Shown here: positions 22,117 through 34,100 of the stretch, piece by piece | Layout of the letters: each line of letters opens with the position of its first letter | Position numbering within the stretch: position 1 is the stretch's first letter | DNA from: Undaria pinnatifida | Taxonomy: Eukaryota > Sar > Phaeophyceae > Laminariales > Alariaceae | Length of the DNA stretch: 64,000 bases | Reading direction: 5' to 3' | Assembly: GCA_012845835.1 (NCBI GenBank) | Contig: JABAKD010000030.1 | Coordinates: forward strand, 15,269,210 to 15,333,209 | Notes under the pieces: model-generated | The model's database searches: none | Seen by the model: the letters and a program-made list of their open reading frames with translations, nothing else | Told to the model about the DNA's origin: nothing | Made by a program: the position numbers and the translations under genes

Positions 22117-25100
22117 GTGAGTATAGCTTGCATTTATTTCTGGGGATATTTCTTGTTTGGGAAAGCCATCGATCGAGCGTTGAGCCGTTCAGATACTACG
22201 TCATGCCTGGTTTTGTCTTTGTATTGTATAGTGGTGATGGACTCTAGTTTTGCCTTTCGTGAGGACTAGTGCTACTACTACTACTATTACTACTACTACT
22301 ACTTACTGCTGTGTGAAGCCCTCTGGTGTCGTTTGGTAGATAGATGCTCGACTCGTGTGGCACACCTAAACCCACACGCGCACGGTCGGTGCTGCAGAAC
22401 ACAAACCCACCTAGTTATGACAAGTCGCTAGACTGTCGCGCTAGCTTGGTGGTGCAGATCCAGCGCCTCGAGTGTGACCTACGGGCCCCTGTTGCAGATG
22501 TTCACCCTTTAAGACCCACTACATTATTCTTCTGACGCCGTTCGCGTGAATCACTCCTCATTCAAAGTCTGTTTGTTTGGTGGATGGAGTGGTCCACACA
22601 AAGATGCCCGCGGCCGGCATGTGGGTGGCATTTATTTGGCAAGTTAGGTAGATCCAGCCGTTCGGTGGCGAGAGACCCGCCTGTGCCGCGCGTATACAGA
22701 TTCCTCGTGTCACATCAGCAAGCATTTGAGGGTGCATGCGTGCTTGTGGCGCCAACCACAACGAGCGGCTTACTACGTTCCGTTCGTTTCCGGGGTTTGT
22801 CGGTGGGTAAGCTTGCCTGCCCGTCGCGTTTCGAGTTTTGCTGGCGTTCATCATCTATCTGCTGGGAATGCAGCTCCTTTTTGTGTGTGCTGTATGCGCT
22901 GTAGTATAGTCTATAGTCTGCTCTAGACTAGTATCATTGCTGCACGATGACAGCAAGTAAGTAGTAGTGATTATTTATTTTTGATGGTTTTTTCGGCGTG
23001 TGGTTCGGGGTCCTCGCGTCGGCGTTCAGGGGAAAAATCCGCCTCCCGTACGAACCCGTCATGCTCTTCCAAAAAAGATCGTCGAGTTTGCGCGATTGGC
23101 CACCTGAAAGCCGTCGGGTGTGTGTCAAGGGAGGAGGATGTAGACCTTTTGCTGTGAGGCTGTGTTGTTGCTCTTTGCTGCATAGCCCGTTCGAGGGCGA
23201 TGGGGTTGTTGTTGTTGTTGTTGTTTTCCTTCTTGAAGGAAGTGATCGGATTGTGCGCCGACACACAAATTACCTGGCAAAAACAGGAAGAAGGACGACA
23301 TCGATATATATATATATATTATAGTCTAGTCTATTATAAAAATTAAAATACGCTCCAGCTATGAGATCGAATATTTTGTCGAAACTCACCTTTGGAAGCT
23401 GTGTGTGACACTCCGCTCGCGCGTATCACGGGTTGTGTGTCTTCATTAAGGATATAGGTCGGCGACTCCCCTTGCAACTACAATGTAGCTATCAGGGTCA
23501 ACAGACAGGGTGATGTTAGGCAGTCTGTGCGCGGAAATTATAAAACCCGTTTTTGAGGGGGACAAAATCTGACAGCTAGCTGTGGAAGGAAATGCATCAG
23601 TTTATCAAGTGAATACTACTGCTGAAAGTCATGTAGACTATATGTGGGACCTTTTTGTTGGATACTACGATTGATTGTGGGATGTGTGCATCTACCCCCC
23701 TCCCCCCCCACCAACAACACGGCGCGGTCCTCACCTCATCATCATGCTTCTTCTCGCCCGTGTTTGTTCTTCTCATGTCATTTCCGCATACATACACTGT
23801 TGACGCTACGAGCACGTGCACATTTTGACGGAGGGCCTAGATAGAGAGTAGTAGTCAGAACCCATGATATATACACTAAAATGGTATAAGGCTTCGTTTG
23901 GGTAAGCTATTATTGTTTAACTTTCTGCACGTGGTCAAACGGACAGACCATAGGTTTTTTGGGTCGTGGGTTCGAGTCCCACATCCACCATAATAGTTGC
24001 CCGCCTCCCCCCGTCTCCCCATCCCCTTCCCCCCACCCCCGCTCCCTTTTGGTCAAAACCAGGCCCCGCGTCCTTCAAAACTCCGCCTTTCCCTCACCGG
24101 TTGTTCGACTTACAGGTTTCACTTGATAAACGAATGCATTTCCTTCCACAGCTAGCTGTCAGATTTTGTCCCCCTCAAAAACGGGTTTTATAGTTTCCGC
24201 GCACAGACTGACTAACATCACCCTGTTGACCCTGATAGCTACACTGTAGTCGCACCAGGGGAGTCGCCGACCTATATCCTTAATGAGGACACACAACTCG
24301 TAATGCGCGCGATCGGAGTATCACACACAGCTTGCAAAAATGAGTTTCGACAAAATATTCGATCTCACAGCTGAAGAAGTGTATTTTCATTTTTTATAAT
24401 AAACTTTTTCAGATTTTCCCCATGTTGAACTTGAGAAATACTCTCCCTGGTATCCTCAGGGAATGAAACCGCTTGGATGTTGACAGGTCCGCCCGCATAT
24501 CCGGCCGACCTGCTATCCCGCCGTTTCAGGGGGGGAGAGCGTTATAAGGCTTAGTTAAGGAAGCTATCGGTTAACCTTTTGCAAGTGGTCAAACGGACTA
24601 ATACCCCACTATTAATAATACCTTAACAAAAACCTATGCATTCCCCTGTTTTTGCTATTAATATTAATATGAATAAAACCATACAACTGTACAGTACAAC
24701 AGGTGCTGCTATATTTTCGGTTCTGATTTATAGTACCATGTCTGTTTTCTGCTCTCTGCTTGCGTTCTGTTCGTTCGTCTATGTTTAGGGCACTGGAACT
24801 CCAATGGGCGGACAGTTCGAACCGGATATACGTAAATGCGGGGTGCGCGACCATCTCCGACATCATCGACTTCCGATCAGATAACCTGGGGCAGAAAGGC
24901 CCCATCTACCACTTTAACAAGGTGCGATATGCATAGTCTAGTTATATAGTCTATAGGTAGACTAGTCTATATAGTCTAGACAGGAGGATTTTACTAAATA
25001 CAGTTACTGTACAGAACGGATGATAGTATATTCTTAACTGCTGGTACTATAGTCTATACTACTCCAGACGAACATTTATAATTGCGAATCGCAGGAACAC

Positions 25101-28100
25101 GAGTTGGTCGACGACTACCACTAAAACTACCTTCAGGCAGTACTTATTTCCTGGTATTTATTGCAATAGAGGATGCTATGTCGTACGTCTCCGTACCTCA
25201 CTTGCACTCTTGACCCTTTTGGGACTTGATTATATCTTGATTGTAGTATAGCGATCAAAAGGGCGACGATTGGGGTATTTCCAAGCGTCTACCACCAGTA
25301 GCGTGAGTAGCGTCAGCCCGCAGCGGAAAGAGTAGGTGTCAGCATGATAGGACCATGCTGCGCTGCGCCCGTCCCGTGCGAAGCTTTCAGGAATCATTGC
25401 ATTGTGCTCGTTCGGACACCAAGTTCGCCAGCAGTGAGTGGATGATGCCGGGTAATCGACATTTTTCTTCGTCTATTTTGCTTTCTCAAGTCTCAGAGGG
25501 GTCAATAGCTTAAGTGTGTCCCGTGACGGTGTTTTTTATATTATAAAAATTAAAATACACTCCAGCTGTGAGATCGAATATTTTGTCGAAACTCATCTTT
25601 GCAAGCTGTGTGTGATACTCCGATCGCGCGTATTACGGGTTGTGTGTCATCATTAGGGATATAGGTCGGCGACTACCCTTGCAACTACAGTGTAGCTATC
25701 AGGATCAACAGGGTGATGTTAGTCAGCCTGTGCGCGGAAACTATAAAACCCGTTTCTGAGGGGGACAACACCTGACAGCTCTATGAAAGGAAATGCACCA
25801 GTTTATCAAGTGAATACTGTAGTAAGTCGAATAACCGGTGAGGGGAGAGCGGAGTTTTTAAGGACGTGGGGGCCTGATTTTGATCAAAAGGGTGACGGGA
25901 GGGGGGGAGAGGGGGGAGGGGACGGATGGGGCAGGTCAATTTGTGCGTGGAAACTATAAATCCTTCTTGTGGGGGAGGGGGGGGGGAGAATGTCTATATA
26001 TATACAAACAAGCATTTTTGCCGCCGTCCGTATGTAGAGGACATACTTTATTGTGTGTTTCGTGTTTGATTTAGTTCTTTGTAGTTGTTACGACGTATTA
26101 CAATAACAATAATAGTAGTTCTTGCGATATACATTATTACGCCGTTTTGGTGAATTAAATCGTTCCGCCGAATGTAGTTCTCTACGTAGTCTAATACTGC
26201 AGACTATGGGTACCAGGGTATCCTATGAATACGACCTTCGCTCGGGTTGATTCGTGTTTATTTTGTTCACTGAAGTCCCCCCCCGCCCCCCCTCGCAAAC
26301 GGTGTGGTCAATTGGTACAGGACACAAACACTTTTTCGAGCGTATACACTGGGACGTACTACATGACCGCAAACATCCACATTACGAACGGCGCTACTCT
26401 CGAGATCGACGGCAACGACACGGCAGAGCAGGGCGGGTGCAAAACGCTACTCCTGGTAAGGCCCTACCCTGCTGGGCGGTATAGCAAAACCCGCAAATAC
26501 TGTGCTTGCTGAGAAAGTTATTTATTTGCTGCGTACTCCCAACGAAAATTACGTATATATGTATAGTCTTATAGTCTAGACTATATGCTGTACTTACTTT
26601 TTTCGTCGATTTGCTCGGTTACGTGGTACGACAGGTCCAACGACGATGCCAATTTCAACCGATCCTCTGCTATGTATCGTCCTTTCTATTAATAAGAGTA
26701 GACACGCCCCTTCTTCCCTCCGCCCCTCTCTGGAGTGACCATAGGCCAATCTGCGTTTTGTTTAGCGGGCCACATCCGAAGAATGATATGCCCTTTTTCC
26801 TGACGAAAACATGCACATTTTCTTGATCATCGAGTAAATGAAGCACAAGTTCCCGGCCAGCTTTCGCTTGTTGCGAACGAGAGCAGAGATTATACGCACT
26901 CACTGCTCGAGGGATAGCAATGATTGCTATGATGGCTGTGATCTTCAGATGTGTACGGACCTAACGTCCTTAGACGCTTCTTTTGATGTGGGGAACTTAA
27001 CTAGTTGTATTTTCCCCCCTGACTACTATATAACAACATATCGTTATATTATGTAACACGTTCATGTGCTTACCGCGTAAATAACCGGCTACCGACATAG
27101 CTACTTGATCACACCCTTTCTGGGATCGAGTAGCCATGAAACGTTCGGTAAAAAAAATCGCTTGTTTGGGGGGCGGGGAGCTATCGTAGAATCATTCTTC
27201 TTTCCAGTTTCGCTGTTCTTCTTTTCGGTTGGCCATTCTTGACCCTTTTAGAGCCCCCGAACCCCTCACTATACTAAGTCCAAGTAATTTTGTCCCCCAA
27301 AACGGGTTTCCAGTTGTAAAGGGGTTAGGATCGAGTAAGTATGAAACCTGGTATACTGTATCACTCTTTACAGACCCTATTCTCAACTTGTTTCTGATAC
27401 CTGGTATATAATGCATCACTCTTTACAGACCCTCTTCTCAACTTGTTTCTGCTTCCAATTGTTGCTGTTGTCTTGGGTCGGCGATCAAATCAGGCGAGCA
27501 ATTCGGAGATCACTCTGACAGACTCCATCAACATTCGTGCACACGGAGGAAACCTGGTGCTGAGGGACACGCAGGTCTTCTCCTGGGACGTTACTACCGG
27601 AGACTACGATATGAACACCGACGACGGTCGAGCGTAAGAAAAAAATATTAATAATTAAGCCATATTTCACCAAGCTTCAGGATAATTGGTGTAGTCGCAT
27701 GCATGCTTAGACTATATTGTGCCAGTACATGGTAGAGCGCTCTGGTCCATTCGATGCGGGGACTGAGGACAGCGGTAACGTCCGGATCATCAATAGGGTA
27801 AGATTTTCACACATAGTCTCTTCGTATTAGGTCGGGTGATGTATTGCAACCACAACCAGAAAACGATTGATAGAGGCATGGGTGGGCCGGGGCGGGGGGG
27901 AAGGCGCATCGAACGACCATTTTGGCCGTGTGTGCTTCCGTGTTTTAGTGTGAATCGCCCACGCAGTCAGTGCGCGCTCCATTTGCGCTCTTCGCGGGTT
28001 ACCTTGCTGTTCTATCTGACACGCCTTCTCATGCTTATTACTCTTCACCGTGCACCATCGGGCCGCTTTAGCCTCCGTTGGTTCTGTGCTTTTATTTGTG

Positions 28101-31100
28101 TGCTGATTGCCTTCGCATTAAACTGTCATTTCTACATGACACCAGCACACCCAGTGTCCTTCGTGGTTAGTCTATGCTCGAGGCTACGATAACGGGGGTA
28201 CCCCCATTTCCGCTCGGATTTTTGCCACTCCCACGAGTAGCCCTGTACCTCACAGGCAAGAGGAGACATGACGGGGCTACTTTTTGTGGCGCGGCGTAAC
28301 TTACCATTCCATTGCGTATTTATGTCGCAAGGTTGAAACCGAGGAAAGCTGAACAGATCCCAAGGAACAGGGAGGTCACTCGCGCAAGCAACCCCGAGGC
28401 ACTGCAAGTAAAGGCTTCGAGACTGACCCAGCTACCGTAGCCTGCCTCCTATCCTATCCTCCTATCGTATCCTCTGTTCGATTTCATCACACCTTCTCGC
28501 CTGCAGTTCAGTTACATGCGCGCCTCTGGGTCGTTCTAACCACCGTCCGCGCTGTTTCGTTTTGATCGCATGGTATGTTCTTTTGCATGTGCAGTTACCT
28601 GAGCGCCGTGACAGAGTTTTTGACCGGCAGAGATATTGATACATGCCCCGGTGACACTAGTGCCGGGGAAGAAGGCTACAGCACCGGTCAAGCCCTCAAC
28701 AACATGGGCATAGCAAGGATGGACATCTACGACTCTGAAGTCGCATGTGAGACGGCGCCACGACCACCCACTCGCATCGTTCGCGTTTTGCTTCACCAGA
28801 CAATCTGAGCGCACCAGATACGCACGTTATTTCCATAGCTCCACACTACGCCATATGCACGATCTCCCATCTCCTCCGGCATCAATACAAAGATTGTATT
28901 GTTCTCGTGGTTTTATGCCCCTAGAGAGTATGCTGTCTCCGCGCATTCGATTAGAGATGGACAAACTTGTGCACCCAAAACGTCACGACAGCATCATCGC
29001 CGAATAACCGCCCACCCGACCGACGGTGACAGTTATACTTGACTTCGAAGTATCAGTATATTTAACCTCCCCAACCCTCACCATCAACAGTCTCGCCGAC
29101 GGGACGTTTTCTTACAAAGAACATCAAATACAGGGCTAAGAAATTTTACCGTCCAAAGGTGTGGGGAACCGCATTTTTTTGAACCAAGCATCGGATACAC
29201 GGTGCAAGAAGTGACCATGCCACAGGTTGCAGGTGAACTACATTTTTGAGTCTCACTGCCCTCCTCTCCCGTCCTTTCGCCCACCTGTTATGTTGCGTTA
29301 CTTTCAGACCTCGGGTACAGTGCGAGCGAATCGTACGGGGTTTCCTACAAGGCTCGAGGCCTCTGCAAGACCCTGGAAAACCTGGACATCTTCGACGACA
29401 CCCAGGACTTCGACTACGCGGTATACGGGGACATCTTGAACTCTGAATTGCACCACAACGTGAGTCTCGCGAGATACCCGCTACAATGTTGCAACTTACC
29501 TAATGGACAAAATCGCCCACCAAACCCTTAACTTGCATGTTACGTCGATCACACTTACGCTACACTAGTGATCCTCGTTCTTCTGTGTCTCCTTTCTTCC
29601 CGGTGCGAAATGAAACTCGCCTGTAGAGATTGACGCTTACTGTCTCGCTGAACAACGCAGCAACTTACAGCAATGTATAAGCCAAACTCCAACTCCGCCG
29701 AAACTACAAAATGTACTGTAGTACAGCGAGTATCACTCACAACTTGAAAGTATGAGTTTTGACGAAATCTTCGACCTCACAGCTAGAGTGCATTTTTATT
29801 TTTTATTGTGCATAACTGGTACAGTATAAAACCTGTTGGGCGCCATCCCTTCGGCACCGATTGCAAGTGCGCGCTGGGCGCTTGTACCTCGGCGATCTCA
29901 TCCATGGCCATGCCCACTCCGTATCTTTGTTTGGTTTCGCCCCCGTGCACTGCTTGTTTGAACAACACAGTGGTTCGGGCACTACTCCTATGGCCACCAG
30001 GGGGGCAAGTGGAACTACAACGTGGTCCACGACAACCACGGCTACGGATTCGACCCCCACGATGACAGCGACCACCTCCAAATCATCGGAAACGAGGTGA
30101 GGTCCATATCTAGACATATGTTTGGATGATACGAACGTTGCGGTTGCCGTACGATGACCACGTAGCAACTCGACCAACACCAAACAGGTTGGCTAACTTG
30201 AACCCGCGAGAACCGTTGTTGGTCAGACCCTTTGATTTCAGACTATTTGAACTCTGCAGTCCAACGTGGTTTTCAACTTATATCGGGCCTCCGTTGTCCA
30301 TGTGCACTAAGCTCAAGCGTCGTGGCACCCACCATGATGTTGTCCCGCGCCCACGTAATGCCACCAGTTTTCCGCTAAGCCGGTGACTCACGCCTTGCTG
30401 TCGTTTGCTTGCGTCTGTTCGCTTTCGTCGCCTGTTGATCCCCACTTTCTCCACACATGCCTGTTGCGGAAACCATTGACGGATGTTTCCACAACTGTAT
30501 CTTCGGTTCGGGTCGGCCCATCAAAGGTGTACAACAACGGCGACCACGGCATCAGTGAGTATGATTTGTAGCGAACACCAAGCGTGGGGTGGTTCTGTGT
30601 ACCGTGTACGTGTTTGCTGAATGCTGTGCCATAAAAACATAATTTCCCGCTTTTTTAAGGGCATGTTTACCATGGTGTGCACTAGCTACGGATACTGTAC
30701 AGTGTTGTTTAGAAGCACACCTGGATGGAGTGGACGTCGAGACACTCCTAACAGTAGCATACGAGGGGCCCACGAGTTATTTGCTGACTCAAAAGTGTAC
30801 CGGAGGCCGAAGATACACGCACATCCCACTCTAACGCCAATCGTTTTCCCCTTTTGCTCCTCACGCGCTTGTCTCCGCTACGCCGATGGCTCCCTTCTAC
30901 GGCGTCTCGGCAATGTCCCTCCTCGGCACGACCTATTGATGACACTCGATGAACAGTTGCTTCGAAGAGGTGCACGGACGTCACCATCGCGGACAACAAG
31001 GTTAGGCCTGGTCTGCAGGTTTTAGAACGTGATGAGACCGGCTTCAGCGCATGGTAGTTTACTGCTCTGCCATCGCCCGACAAGAAAGTGTTGCTGTACG

Positions 31101-34100
31101 TCTTTGGGCACTTTTCAAGTCCGCTATGATATTATGGCGGACAAAGAAAGGCGAAACGCTCTCGCATCATCTGCTCTCTTCTTCTCCATCCACTCCCGAA
31201 GCATCTGAACGCGCCACTTCTTTGTTGGGTAGAAACTTTAGATTCTGACCACCACAGCATATTGGAGAGGTTAGGAATAACGAGAAGCAACACCTTTCCC
31301 CCCCCACGTCCGGCTTTCCTCACCCTTCTCGATGATTCCACTGGCAAATGTGTACAACGTACAACAACTCGGGAACAGCGGCAATGATGAGATCACGAAA
31401 CACGCTTTGCCCTCTCGTGCTCACCTTCCATTGATTACAACCACGATCTAGACTGGTCATCGAGATATAATCGAGAATTTTCTCCGAGATGTTGTACGCG
31501 AGCTGTATCATGCTTTTTATCATCCGCCAGGCATGCGCGCAAGGGCCGTGTCGCACAGATCCCATCAGACCAATGTGTTCTAGATCCTGCCTGTATGTTG
31601 TGTGTTGCACATACGTGTCTGCTCCGGAAGAGCTATCATCTGCTGCTCCGTCCGAGTGTGTGTGCAACACTTTCTCACTCTCAAACCTTCTCTCGGTGGT
31701 CCCGTGTAACCCAGGTAGGTGTACAACAACACAACAGGCGGCATTGAGGAATGGTGGAACAAAACAATTTCCCCTTGTTTACCATTTTTTTGATGATCCT
31801 GCCTACAGGTGTACAACAACACCAAGAACGGCATCATGCTCCACCGCTCGTGCGACCGTGCCGAGGTGTATGGCAACTACGTGTACAACAACGGGGACGC
31901 CGGGCTGTCCCTTTACGAGAGCTCCGACTGCCTTGTCTACTCGAACCGATTTTTCCAGAACCCACGTGAGCAACAATGCATCGATCGGTCTAGACGTCTA
32001 GACTGCACCGTTAGTGCACTCTTTTTTGCCCTACAGAATGTTTTACAATGCTCGCCGCGGTCGGCTAGAATATATATGCTGATTGCGTTCACGAGAGGGC
32101 ATTTATTTACGTGAGTTTTTTAACTTGCTGGGAGTGAGTGACGTTTAGTCACGCCGGCGTTGAAAGTTGAAATTCATGCTGCACATTTTTACTGTCGGAA
32201 GGCAAAAACCCACTATTGACTACCTGGTATTGATCACCAGTACTATATAACGCATGTTCACTTTTTAATAATTTAATGGTTCAAAGCGACGACAAAACCC
32301 GTTCTGATAGCCGTATGTACAGCATAGACGAAACAAACAAACCCGGCGAACGACGACAGCAGTAAGTAACTGCTGTCTCCCGAAATATGTATCGTCTCTC
32401 AACAACTATCAGGCATGTGATAGTCTGAGGTTTCTCAAAATAAATGTACGCCGACCCGCCCGCCCTTCGCTTTTTGTGTGAATTGCTCTTGCTTGGCAGG
32501 CGGCGTTCGGTGGAGCAACGGCGCCAACAGAAACAGGGTGTACGAGAACAAAATCAAGATTATCGAGGGCGGTGATTACGCTCTCTACATGTGTGAGTTT
32601 TGATTTCTTATAACTTACTGGCAGATTAGACCTATCTATGGTTTTGTGTTTGCTCGAGATGGTGGCCGAGGGTACACTAGTGATTACGCTCGCTACATGT
32701 ATGTGTGAGTGATCCAATCCTGCTAGGTGTTCTACTACTGTATGTAGCATCATTCCAACCCGACAAGACATGTATACAAGATATCTAGACTATGTCGGGA
32801 CAGTTTGCACCCCAATCAGACGGCAGACTACTTCAATTGACTACGAATTTAGCTGCCGGGTTTCGAATCCCGGTAAGCTTACCTGCTGTCTTGGTGTGTA
32901 TGAACAAACTCAAGATGACCAAGGGCAGTGGTTATTATGCTCTCTATACGCGAGAGCCGTCCAATATGTTATCTAGGTGTGCTTGCGGTGGGTAGTGATT
33001 AAACGATCTCTACATACAAGATGTGTGCCAGTTTTTTTGTACTCATGATTTTTATGACTGGTGGGTTCTGGAGTGAGTGTAATTTGTGTGCTCGCATTCA
33101 TCCCTTCTCTAGATCAGTTTGCAGTACCTCCTCTTGGCCAGAGAAGCCGCCTATTAATATACCAGGTTTACGTGCACTTGGAACACTACTGAGTACCACG
33201 CGTAGAATCTTTTAGTAGCGGCGAACGTTTTCGGGGCCTCTTGCTCTTTGATTCATGTTGATATATTTTCGATGGCAATCCGAAATGTGCAACGTCGTTG
33301 TCAAAGGTACATCGATATCGTTTCCCTCTATCATCGAAAATAATCAATTATACCACATCGACCACGGAGGACAAAACACTGGAGTTACACTACCACATCG
33401 ACCACGGAGGACAAAACACTGGAGTTACACTACCACATCGACCACGGAGGACAAAACGCTGGAGTTACACTACCACATCGACCGCGGAGGACAAAACACT
33501 GGAGTTACACTAATAGTCTATAACTTTATTCTTACACTAAATAACTTTATCCGTAGTCTAAATGAGCAGCTACATGTGTTTTCAATTTTGCAAGAGTTAT
33601 TAAAAGCATATCACTCTGTTTCACAGCTGCATAGCCTTGCGGTAAGAACCATATGTGAGTAGATGTCCTGGTGAGGAGGCCCATGTTTTTAATTTGCAAC
33701 ACCACTACAAGGAACATACTACAAAAAACATCGCTTTAATAATTGCACTATATTCCGTAGCCCTGCGAGAAGATATATCGATTATACCGATACCATTTAA
33801 GCAGTCTTTTTAACCACTCGCTGCTGCCGTTGTGCCGTTTTCCGTTTTGCGTTGGCTCATGATGTCCTTGGTGCTTTTTAGACCGAGGCAACGATGAGCC
33901 CCAGGCGGACGGCAACGTTGACGGAAACCCCATCAACAACAAAATTTACAAGAACAAGATCTGGTCAGAGGTGCCTGAGGTACTGAGGATGAAGTACTCA
34001 GACACCAACGGCTTCTGGGTGAGCGCCAAAACGTCCCGTTGCTCAATATTTATTTGTTATCTCAACATGCCACAAACATACAGGAATATTTACATAGGTC

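Noticed and set aside
23885-23992. A functional tRNA gene
   Set aside because: A-box, B-box and T-arm are good, but no 5' acceptor strand or anticodon arm can be formed, and the sequence belongs to a dispersed repeat.
32855-32880. tRNA T-arm-like CCGGGTTTCGAATCCCGG
   Set aside because: No matching D-arm, anticodon arm or acceptor stem around it; loop is eight bases.
33351-33510. A CRISPR array
   Set aside because: Units are contiguous 40-bp tandem repeats without spacers, in an intron of a eukaryotic gene.
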